DNA from: Utricularia gibba
Lineage: Eukaryota; Streptophyta; Magnoliopsida; Lamiales; Lentibulariaceae
Length of the DNA: 64,000 nt
Assembly (NCBI GenBank): GCA_002189035.1
Contig: NEEC01000011.1
Span: 1-64,000, forward strand
Direction: 5' to 3'
Of this stretch, positions 54,040 through 64,000 are shown in pieces; position 1 is the stretch's first letter, and the number at the start of each line of letters is the position of its first letter. The position numbers and the translations under genes were made by a program. A model generated the notes under the pieces. The model did not search any database and was not told where the DNA came from. It saw only the letters and a list, made by a program, of their open reading frames with translations.

Positions 54040-57000
54040 ATGAGGATCTTCGATATTTCCTGCACGCCAGAGCACCGGCATTCCTCCGAATCGGAGAAGG
54101 ATTGCTACAGCTATTCGGCAGCGCTTTCACAAATTGAGTGCACGGCCAAATCACTCGAGAATCATCCCCCATCCCAGCCCTTGTCCGATTCCTTTTCCAC
54201 AGATCTTAACCTTGCAGTTGTTCACCTCATTCAGCAAGCTCTTCCTCTTCCTAACTCAGTCAAACTTCTTGTCTGGAAGCTGAGTTACCGAATCTGGAAC
54301 GCATGTGTTGACCTCTCAAATGCCTCATCTGCCAAAGCCTGCGACGAACACGCAAAGCTCCGACAAGCCGCAGCGCAGATGTTACTGTTTGCTGTTGATG
54401 TGGTTGGAGTTCCTTCTCCGACCTTCAAGACAGCTTTGCTTTTCTATAAAACCGGATGGATGTGGTTTGAGCTGAAAAGGCTCGATTTAGCCAGCAATTG
54501 CTTTGATAAGGCTACGGATCTTGTGTCGAACACGGAAAGCATCTCGGTGACGGATAATGATGAGCGCAAATTGCTCTTTGATCTCAATCTTGCTAGGTCA
54601 AGAGTTGCCTGGGAAATTTCTGACCGTGATTTGGCGATTGCTATGTTGAACAGATCGAAAAATGTTCTGTTTGGAATTGCGAGTAACTATAGTGCCCTGG
54701 CCGATCAATTTTTAACAATTGGAAAAGCTCTGCTATCAACTGGCGATTCTTCTGTCCTGAATGATGCACTGAATTTGATGAAGGATGCGCTTGATTTATG
54801 CGAGAAGGGATTGGGTGTAGTAAAAAGAACTGATGAGACTCTGAATTTGAAGGAGTTGCAAAGGAGGACTTTGAGATTCATTGCAGTTGCGTATCTGCAG
54901 GGTGACGATTTTGAGAACGTGCTTAAGTGTGTGAACGTTTTGAGAGATGTTGAGAATTCTGTGGGTCATCACCCAAGTTTGAGTGTCCTGGCAATGAAGG
55001 CATGGCTGGGTTTAGGTAGATATGATAAGGCTGAGAAGGAGTTGAACGGAGTGGTGGCAAACAAGGGAATACCAGAAGGTGTATGGGTGTCCGCAATGGA
55101 GTCATATTTCCAGGCAGCTGGTGCCACGGGCGTGGACACCATCAAAGGAGTGTTTATGGGACTATTGGATTCTTGTCGAGTTGGTGCAGGGGCAACAATT
55201 AAACTGATAAATAAGGTTATTGGAAATGGGCTGAACAGCGGCGATAGAATGAATGTGATAGCTAGGACTGTTGCTGACATGGTTTCGGATGAGAGAATAC
55301 AGGCCCTATTTGCTGGAGAAGTTGCTTCTAATGAAAGAACGGCAATGTATGCTCTTCTCTGGAATTGGTAAGCACCAGCAAACTTTGTTGTCCCGGACAA
55401 TAAATGACAGGAATTCTCATTTTCAGCAGGTTATTGCTTTTTTGTGTGGTGCTGTATTCCAGTGAACACTTTGCTTCTTTTGTTTTTTGTTTTTTTTTTC
55501 TGACAGCGCAACGGAGTTTTTCAGATTGAAATGTTATGACCTGAGCGCAGAGATGTTTGAAAAATCTTTGTTCTTTGTACCTAATAGAATAGAAAACAGA
55601 ACGTTTAGAGCAAAGGGATACAGAGTTCTCTGCCTATGCTACCTGGGGTTATCGAAGCTTGACAGAGCTGAAGAATATATTAATGAAGCTGACAAGGTAA
55701 ATATGAACTAGCCAACGCCGATTTATGATCTGATACGTTTATATTGTTTGAGATGATGAGATGCCAAAACGCATTGACTGTTCAATTTGCTTCTGCAGTT
55801 AGAGCCCAATATTGCCAGTGCCTTCCTCAAGGTATCATCATCTTCATCAAAACTGAGATGAAATAGCAGGTGCATCTAGATAATTTGTTGACTTATTGAG
55901 CTTTGCAGTTCAAGGTTTACTTGCAAAAGAAGGAGCATGACCGCGCTACTGCACAGATTCAAGCAATGCCTTGCTGTTTGGACTTCACTCTTGATTTCAT
56001 CTCCCTTTCAGCCCATGAAGCAGTGGCCTGCGGCGCACTTCCAGTTGCTGTTTTTGCTCTGGATTACCTCTTGAGCTTCTTTTCCTCAGGAAAACAAATT
56101 GCTACAAACGAGGTTGTGCTAGTTCGTACCTTAGTCACCATTTTGACTCAGGATCCAGGCAACGATATTGATGTCATCAAACACATGAAAAGAGCTCATT
56201 CTAGGCAATTAGAGATTGGACCAGGGCAGTTTTTTGGGAAATCTGAGGTTGGGCGAAGAGAAATAAACTGGCTTGCAGCAAATGCTTGGAACTTTGGAGT
56301 GACAAGTGGGCAGAAGAAGCGTTATGATACATCATCAGAGTTTTTCATTTTGGCATCGAAGTTTTTTGAAATTGTTTGTGACGCAGAGACAAAACAGAAC
56401 AGCGTAATGGTTTGCAAATCTCTTATACTTGCAGTTTCCGCTAGGATTGCTGATGAGAATCATAGAGATAGAGCCTTGCAAGAATCTGAAGTCAGACAAA
56501 GCATTGAGACGTTGGGGAGAGCGGGGAAGGTGGCGAAATTATCTTCACATGTGAAAAATGAAATCTTCTTTTGATCAAGCGAATTGCATTGCACAGCATC
56601 TGTGTTTATTATTTTAATTACCTTATTATTCTTGCAGATACTGAAATCACACTCATCTGGCATTCGGAAGAGTGATGATGAGTCTGCAGCAATCGAGCCT
56701 ACCTTCATCTTCCTGTACGCATGGACTGCGCTTGATCTCTACTCCAGACTCAGTGATACGGTGGAGCAACAGTTCCAGGTTGTGAAAGAGCTCGCGAGCT
56801 CCAAACCATTAACAAACCCAAAACACTTGCTCTACATAGGTTTGGAGGCGTCACAAGGAGCACGATCGAACCCTGAAGTAGCCATGCTTGCTCTCAAAGT
56901 TTGCCTTTCCGCCCTCGTTGCTTCCCCTACTCCCGACTACCCAAGTATCGCTCGGATCCTCAGGGAGCTGATTTGTAATACCACTGTTCACGTTGGAGAT

Positions 57001-57285
57001 CCCGGCGATGACTCCATCTCTGAAATGTACAAGCAAGGGTACAGCATGATGGTGGGACTGAGAGAAGGTGAATACCCCACTGAAGAAGCCAAGTGGCTAG
57101 CCATGACCGCGTGGAACCGCGCTGCACTTCCTATGAAACTAGGGCAAATCGATACTGCTAAGAAGTGGATGAAAATAGGTTTGGAAATAGCGTTGAAGAT
57201 TCCAGGCATGGATAGCTATAGATCGCGAATGGAGGATTATTTACTGGGACTGAGTTCCCAGACGGAGAAGATCACGCAACAGTAG
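54040..57285 (+). CDS. ZIP4: Meiotic crossover protein SPO22/ZIP4 (TPR repeat protein)
   Basis: Five exons: 54,040-55,367, 55,507-55,696, 55,799-55,831, 55,909-56,529 and 56,638-57,285, all GT-AG. The joined CDS is 2,820 nt, giving 939 aa, close to the usual size of plant ZIP4, with no internal stop. The start [17 protein letters not shown] is similar to the conserved plant N-terminus MRIAEI. The protein is almost all helical TPR-like repeats. Examples are [58 protein letters not shown] and [20 protein letters not shown]. In family knowledge ZIP4 is a scaffold of the ZMM group on meiotic chromosome axes and is needed for interference-sensitive (class I) crossovers. Exon 3 is only 33 bp and in frame. 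The first intron holds a poly-T/TTTGTTTT tract before its acceptor. The assignment to SPO22/ZIP4/TEX11 is secure from overall architecture and conserved blocks. Confidence 0.92.
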
Positions 57286-57447
57286 TTGAACCAGGTTTGG
57301 CATTTGGCAGCCCCCGGAATGCTGGTAATAAGAGCTACGCCTTCCATGTGTTTGGTTATTTGATTTTATTTTATATTTTTGATTGCGTGTCTCGCCTGGC
57401 CCAGGAAATCACAACGTCGTAACCTGGTTATTAGGCTAATTTAACAG

Positions 57448-58407
57448 AATACCCCACTGCAAAAAGTTTATTTGCTGAATACATAGTTTTTTAACATTAT
57501 TTGTATAATACCTTACTTTTTTTTATTTGTTGAATACCTCTAGTTTCAGTATGAAAAAATAAAAAAAACATATGAATGATATATAAAAAATAAATATATG
57601 TATTTATACAAAATATATTTACACATATTCTTTCAAATAAATTTTAATTTACTTTTTTATATTTTCAATTGAATTTGTTAATTCACTTATAGAAGTATTG
57701 TTTTTAAATAATAATATAATAAATAATTTTATCTTATTATAATATTTCAATAAACTTTTTAAATTATGTTACATACAATTTTTTTAAATTAAGTATAATA
57801 TTTAAAAATTTTACGAATAAATCGATTATATCAACTCTATTATAAATCAAATATTAGTAAAATAAAAATTAAATAAATAAACTAAATAATATCTTAGACT
57901 GTATATTACATAAATCACATGTAATAAATTAAATAATAAATCTTTATTATTTAATTCACACTCATAAAATCCACAGTTAAAATAATATATCATTATATCA
58001 TGTATTTGTTATAAGTGTAAGTTACGATTATAGTAAAAACTTGTTTTTGTAAAAATATTTTTGTAATAAAAAGTTTAATTTTGAATTAATTTGAAATAAA
58101 AATTGAATTCAAAATTAAATTTTGAATAAAAAATATTTATATCTTTAATTACACCTTTAAAAACATTATCTCAAATGATTTTTGTATTTGTTGTTTCTAT
58201 GTTAATGTTTTTATAATAATTATTTTTTTTTAATTTTTTTGATATTCTATACATATGAATATTAAATAAATAATATTTATCCATCAAAATATATATTTTG
58301 TAATATAATTATGTAAAAAATAATAAATAATTTAAAAGAAGGGTATTTCGATAATACTTTTAGAATCAGGGGTATTATGCAAACCTAGTTTTTGCATAGG
58401 GGTATCC
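57448..58407. mobile_element. AT-rich inverted-repeat (MITE-like) element
   Basis: The left end reads GAATACCCCACTGCAAAAA. The right end, reverse complemented, reads GGATACCCCTATGCAAAAA, a 19-bp terminal inverted repeat with three mismatches. The ~920 bp between are extremely AT-rich and non-coding. I could not define a target duplication, so the superfamily is open. It starts ~160 bp after the ZIP4 stop codon and may overlap its 3' end region. Confidence 0.55.
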
Positions 58408-59464
58408 CACCAACGAGGCCGTTGTTATCATCTTTTCAGTGGCAATTTACGCCAAAGACAAAACAAGTTGCTGGTACTCTTTTTTGGTCAAGTAAAATTG
58501 TAAACCAGGGGGCAAAAACTGTGAAACAGCTGTACCACAGGTTGCACATTTATAAAATAACCAAGTTTCAAATTTTTAATCAGCAAATGCTTTGTATTCA
58601 CTATTATTTTATTGATATTATTAACATTAAATATATTAATATTTTTTTATTATAGAAAAGTTCTGAAATAGTGTCCCGGATTCTGTATTTGCTTGAGTGA
58701 AATTGTTTTTACAAAAGTAAAATTTGAAGTCACACAAAAATTTACTATGGAGAATGCTTCTTGTGAGTTGTGCGGAAGTGGTGGATGCAATGCTCTTCTC
58801 GCAAAGTGTGGAACATCCAAAATCATCTCATCCCCACTCCCTCTCACAAACACATGCCGTAGAATGAATGACTCGGTAGAGTTAATCTTTTTTTGAATTA
58901 TTTTAATAAAATCTCAGTCATTAAACTTTCTCGGCATATGTCGCGATTGGCCAATTGTGAAGGTTGAGTCGAGCTTTACCATAATGTCCCTTGGGCATTT
59001 AGGGTTTAAAAATTTCGGTAGAGTTGAAAAATTTTAAAGGTATTGCGGCTTAAAGATTTTTCTCATTAAAAGATATTTATTAGCTGTGCATACATTATAT
59101 ATCTTATTCACAAAGAAAGTAATATAGTAATAATAAGTCTAGGTTGATTTAAAGAAATCAAACGATTTTTAGTTGTTAGTCCCATGCATAGTTTGATTAA
59201 ACATGAGGTTTTTGTCGGGAAATGAATTTCTACTCTAATGAAATTAGAAAAATTCTTAAATTGACAATAGACAACAAAATGTATAAATCAGCATTTATGA
59301 AAATTAAAATTAAATATTTCACTTAATTCAAAAATTAACCATACTTAAAAAAACTTAAACATCCTCAGGTTACTGTTCTGATTTGCATGTGACAATAAAG
59401 AAAACGATGAAAGAAATAAGTTCAGATAGGGCAAGACATTTAAACAAGGTTAACGTTTAAGCAA
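58408..59464. other. Intergenic DNA without recognised genes
   Basis: Two overlapping opposite ORFs of 67 codons at 58,650-58,896 include a Cys-rich CELCGSGGCNALLAKCG stretch. I recognise no family and consider it chance. Nothing else is supported. Confidence 0.45.
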
Positions 59465-60642
59465 TGATAACACATATTTTTGAGTGACTCAATGCATAGA
59501 ATTTACTCATTTTGTGCTACAAAAATTAAGTTTTATTGCCTAGTTTTGTATTTTTGCACATAAGTATCGTAGTAGTGCCAATTTAGTCTTATGTGAGACT
59601 AAATTACGATTTACTCCTAACCTTCTAATAGTTTCCTTCGAGCAATGTAGCACAGGTCGCAACACAAATCCCAAAAAGCTGAATATGAACAGTGTAGTGG
59701 CAAAGAAGGTGGTAGAAGTTTGAAAAAGAGTACACACAAAGTCCAAGGAGGTGAAAAAGTGAGATTTTGTACAAAAAGTGAGGGAAGATGAGAGAGAAGG
59801 CAGATCTCCCCTTGGAGACTTACGAACAACTTTCTGGAGAAGGTTTTCTGGGATAGAAGAGGAAAGGAAGCGATGAACCAGAAGAACACAGCTTCTCTTT
59901 GAAGATTCAATTTAGTTCTTGATGCTTACTGTTCCTAGCTAAGACTAGATTTGGATTTCCTGTATGAACAAAGTGCCTTTCCTACTTCTGCTTTATATTG
60001 CTCGTTGTTATTTAGCATTTGTAGCCAGGATGTTGCTTAGTATCTGCTATGAAGATGTTTTACTTTCCATTACCAAGAGTAGCTAAGCACTTAGAGGGGG
60101 GTGCCTTGGGGTGAAAAGGGAGAAATATGCTAATCCATCCTTAGACCTAATAAATCATAAGTCACACTACTTCCTTAGCAAACCAGGATAGATCCAGGAG
60201 GGGAGGTAGTGAAACCCAACTTAACAACCCTAATTAAAGGTAGAGCAAAGATTAGGAGGAAAAACAAGAATCCGGGTAGACTTAGATCTTGTGAGTTAGT
60301 TGTATGATTTTTTATTTATGTGAGCTTGTTTAGTGATAGGCATACATCCCTTAGGAGTCCCAAGTCATCACCCATTCCATCCCAGAAACTACTGAAGCCC
60401 AAAACTTGTTATTTTTCTTTCCTACATTCGATCGTAGTTCTCTCTTATTCCTAGCTAAGACCAATTTTACCAACATGACACTGATTTCATGCATTAACTT
60501 TCACATAGCAAGCACCTGCTCTTCGTGTTCGACCCTAATCACTATGCTCATAATTGTTTTACGCTTGAATGTGGGTTAGGTTATAAATTTATTTGATAGG
60601 AAAATTTGCATTTAACGACGTTGCATAATTTTTTGTTTATGA
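59465..60642 (+). repeat. Solo LTR with perfect target duplication
   Basis: It starts TGATAACACATATTTTTGAG and ends TTTTTTGTTTATGA (the final TCA has become TGA), over 1,178 bp. It is flanked on both sides by AGCAA (59,460-59,464 and 60,643-60,647). It matches the minus-strand LTR at 23,505-24,691 along its length. A single LTR with intact target duplications and no internal region is the product of LTR-LTR recombination. ORFs in it, for example 59,540-59,910, are not genes. Confidence 0.88.
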
Positions 60643-60647
60643 AGCAA

Positions 60648-63600
60648 AAAATGGAAAATACAAGCAAGTTCGTGAAATTAAAGTGCAGAAAGAAAGTTTG
60701 TGCAAAAAAGAAAAGTTCTTGTGTTGCTCCAGTTTAGTTCGCACATGTGCTTCTTCTTCTTCTTCAATAGACTGGGTTCTCAAGCTCCTCCATTGAGGGT
60801 TAGTGTCTATGCAGGTTCCCGGCGTTGGAGGTTAGTTCCAATGTCACATTGAATTGTTCCTCCTTCGTCTTCATCCTTGAAAAGTCGCTAAAACTCACTA
60901 GAAAGTAGCTTCCAGCATTGGAATTCTCTCTTCTCATTCCCCTCAAGCCGGCTTGCCTCTGTTGCGTGCTGTGGGGTGGCTTCATTCCTCCTTTACCACC
61001 AAGTATTCTTATCTCATCACCCATGTAGATGTGCATTTCCTGTTTTGCCCCTAGACTTATAATTATTGTATAGAATGGTTAGAATACGCGGCCTAGCCCA
61101 GATGGACATGCCGTTCTTGCGCTTGGATGAATACTAACTTCAATCCACCCTGCAAATTAAAGCAAAATAGGCCTAAAACAGGTTTTGACCCAAAATAAAT
61201 TTACTAACACTTATTTTAATCTTTTTCCTATTACAACTCGCCTAATCCTCAACCTAATACTACAAATATCACAAATATGACCGATTTTGACACAACATCA
61301 TACTATCCTACAATGATAATAGACTCGTCCATAAGTCTTACCCACAACCTAAACTAAACGATTGACTTGGCTGAATTCTAAGTGTATCTGAGCATCTAAT
61401 GTGACAGTAAAGTAACTAAATCAAAGTTCAGTAGAAAATAAAAGTAAGGTTGATGTTGTTTCAAGTTTCAAGTCAACTCCCTCAGTGTGCTTAGGTCATT
61501 CATTCTCACACAGATTCTTCTATCGCCTAATCCTGTGCTAGACTTGGATCCATCACGTACCCAACTTTAGTCTATAGCAGGGACTGTTTTTTTTTTGTTT
61601 TTTTAAGAAACAAGTCCAGGGACCCTAAGATGGAAACTTATTGCCTCTTCTTATCACTCCACGCCTTATGTCTCCTACTCTTATTTCTCTAAAACACTAA
61701 TTTCCCCTCTTCGAGTTCCCTCTTTTATTACTTTTTACAGCATAGCTTTTTTGTGTGTGCCTACCTTTTGGCCTCATTATTTATTCACTAGTTTTTCTAT
61801 TGATTGATGGCTGGATGCACAAAGACCTAAGTTTGACTGGAGAGTGGTTCTAGTAACCTAGTAGAAAAAGATGGGTTGTGCACACTAGGGGTCACACTCA
61901 AGATTACTGCTCAATTTTTTTTAGAAAGAAAATAAGAAGTGAATATTAGAATGGTCTAGACCTCTCAATCGGCTAAAGGGTGCTCACTATCTTAATAGAT
62001 ACTCAAATTCTGATAATTCAGCCAAATTTATGACATAATCTTTTCTAAGTTGACATACCCACATTTAAAAAAGTAAAAATATCCTAAAAAGTTAGTAGAA
62101 AATCAAGCAAAGAAATAAATTGTTCGAAAGATAACCTGACCATTTAAGTAAGATTAGGGGCTGGGTTTGATTACCTCCTTAGGTCACTCCTGACTGAGAC
62201 ACATGATTTGTTATTCCAATCTCATCACTAGGTTTTCCAGCCTTTCACTAAAGTAGCGCACCTGCAGATTTGTGTATCTTCCTCCTTCATTGTTGCTGGT
62301 GCTGCTGATATGGCTTCTCCTGTTATTGGTATGTGGTGAAGCTCCTTGTACTCACCCTTCTTCTGTTGGGAATTACGAAAACGTAATACGTACATCTTCT
62401 CTAAATAATCCTTGCATATCTATGGGGAGACTGCATTCTCCAAAGTGAAGTTCATCCCGATTAAATCTGAGTTCTCACACAATTGAATTTCAAGTAAAGT
62501 ATTTGAATGTCCAAATCGAAGCAAGACCACCTGCTGTCTTCCAACCTCACACTACATCATACCATCAATTAGAGCACCAATATTCAAATGCTTTTAAAAT
62601 GCAATGCACTAAATGACAAAAAGCTCATTTTCGAACAATGTGTTAAATGAATGTTGATGACCAAATAAGCATGTTGACACATAAACATGAATTATTCTCC
62701 AAATCGGATCTACAAAAAAATGAGCTTTTGTATCCTTAATCTTGTACAAAATGTCTACTTGATTTGTTAAAATCTCATACATTTCACTAGAGTCAAACTC
62801 ATTTTCTGATGGAAAATAAAAATAAGTGTTTGGGAACTATGAATCAATTTGTTGAGGATCAACCACGTTTGAAACAAACTCCACTCAACTAACGACAATG
62901 TGTAACGCACCCCAAGTAAATAAAATGTTATTACTCTAGGCTCATATACTCTAGCGGGTATTTCATAATTAAATGTGGCATAGAATTCATAACAAACTTA
63001 GCCAAGATTAGGAATGAAAAGGCATCACAGATGCGTATGCTTTAGTCTATCTGTGATCTTTGATTCCTATAAATCGATGTACTTGGTAGGTTCCAACCCA
63101 GTGCCTTTAATCATGTTATACCTTTCTTTCTCATATCTATCGAAGAAGCTCAATTGCTGCCTGTTTAGATTGGATGAGCGTTCGAGGAATCTTTCGATCC
63201 CAGCCCTGCTCATCCGTCTCTCGAATCTTTCTAGTGAGCGTGGCGAGTATTTTTTCTACTCGTCCTCTGGCTCTGAATGATCCTGTACTACTTGCTTTGC
63301 CTTTTGTTCTCCTAGTCCAGTGCACTCTTCTTCTATTGATTTGACTTCATTTTTTCGGTTCGCGCTCTTGTTCTATTGATTTGACTTCATTTTTTCGGTT
63401 CATTCTTCTCCTGCTCTACTTCTTGGTTTGCTACACTCTTCTCATTTATGGCAGACTCCTCCATTGGCTCAAGCTATTCCTCTTGTAACTCCATTTCTAG
63501 TTTAGTTTCCAGTTCTTCCGCTTGCGGTTCTGGCTCATATGATACCTATTCTGACTCAATTTCCTGCACTTCATATGTTGTTTCTGTTTCTTCCAAATCC

Positions 63601-64000
63601 TCCAGTTGGGCATCCTCAACTTCATCCTTAAATTCTTCCACTTTGTTTAGTATTTGCGCAAATTCAAATTATCTGTCTCCTCCAAAATTTCTCTACTATC
63701 GAGTTGCTCTTTCGCTACTTCTTTAACCTGTGGTGCTTCCACTAAGAATAGGCTTCGGTGCAACAAAAAAATGCACTTCTTGCTTCTGTTTCTTTATTGG
63801 TGGAGTGGAAATGCTATTGCCTTCCGTTTTCCTTTTCCGATTTGTTCCTATTTTGCCATTTTTGGAATTGGGCCCTTCTCCATGGAAGCTTTGTGTTGTG
63901 TTGTCTTCACTAGCATTTGCTTCTACAGGATAGTTTTTGTTTGAACTGTCTTTTTCAGAAGAGTTTTTGCCGGATCTTCCTTTGTCGCTGGTTTTGCCAC
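60648..64000. other. Unassigned DNA, probably repeat-derived
   Basis: No conserved gene is recognised. The plus-strand Ser-rich ORF at 63,448-63,726 is a low-complexity TCN/AGY reading. Its reverse strand would be an acidic, Glu/Lys-rich frame like those in retrotransposon ORFs, but it is broken by stops. Confidence 0.4.
63331..63401 (+). repeat. Short tandem duplication, 40-bp unit
   Basis: TTCTATTGATTTGACTTCAT and the next 11 bases (TTTTTCGGTTC) occur at 63,331 and again exactly 40 bp later at 63,371, separated by GCGCTCTTG. This is a recent local duplication. Confidence 0.9.

Noticed and set aside
56584-56637. Extension of the final ZIP4 ORF upstream to M56584
   Set aside because: This is intron 4. 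The acceptor TTGCAG at 56,632-56,637 gives the conserved junction.
58693-58896. 67-codon ORF with CELCGSGGCNALLAKCG as a B-box or zinc-finger fragment
   Set aside because: It superficially resembles a B-box (CELCxxxA...C), but the needed His residues and spacing are missing and no further exon could be found.
63448-63726. Ser-rich ORF (MADSSIGSSYSSC...) as a secreted or mucin-like protein
   Set aside because: Low-complexity reading with no signal peptide or domain. The opposite strand looks like a broken acidic retrotransposon frame.

Overview
This window is nuclear DNA from a flowering plant. The evidence is three spliced plant genes with canonical introns (an HMG-box protein, a KUP/HAK/KT potassium transporter and the meiotic TPR protein SPO22/ZIP4), a plant 5S rRNA gene, and many LTR retrotransposons of plant type, some with Athila-style tRNA-Asp primer sites. 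I cannot name the species.

Region 1 (1-13,023) is ribosomal in origin. About 80 head-to-tail monomers of roughly 155-163 bp run to 12,578. Each is the last ~28 nt of a 5S rRNA gene plus part of the following spacer, so the array is a 5S-rDNA-derived satellite. It ends flush against one nearly full-length 5S gene on the minus strand (12,579-12,696). A spacer with a strong hairpin and one more spacer copy follow. A single 306-bp deletion in that flanking unit yields the monomer. The open reading frames across the array are artefacts. The left ~9.2 kb differs between monomers almost only by tiny deletions, which looks like uncorrected sequencing error.

Region 2 (13,024-31,700) is mostly transposon debris around one small intact gene. 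A truncated Ty3/gypsy 3' end with its LTR is followed by a five-exon HMGB7-like gene (15,379-16,401). Next comes a 3.6-kb PIF/Harbinger-type element with TTA target duplications that carries fragments of a host FCP1-like phosphatase gene and a decayed MYB/SANT-like ORF. After it lie a probable solo LTR, a gypsy gag scrap, a two-exon MYB/SANT-like gene (26,244-27,265), a copia integrase fragment, and a minus-strand gypsy LTR with its polypurine tract.

Region 3 (31,700-43,465) is a retrotransposon nest. It holds an ATHILA-type ORF, then an LTR, primer site and decayed Athila-like gag-pol (33,327 to about 41,370). Two LTR copies of the same family as the region-2 gypsy 3' LTR lie head to head, followed by a copia tail with a 168-bp LTR.

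Region 4 (43,577-46,567) is a nine-exon KUP/HAK/KT K+ transporter on the minus strand. It looks complete except for three single-base losses within ~190 bp, and it has one GC-AG intron.

Region 5 (47,970-53,750) holds a decayed LTR split by a complete miniature retrotransposon (TRIM) with perfect target duplications, then AT-rich DNA bounded by two inverted arms of degenerate short repeats.

Region 6 (54,040-57,285) is an intact five-exon SPO22/ZIP4 gene, with an E2F-like site just before its start and an AT-rich inverted-repeat element close behind it. A solo LTR with perfect 5-bp target duplications (59,465-60,642) and unassigned DNA complete the window. The three conserved host genes are unrelated in function and simply sit between repeats.
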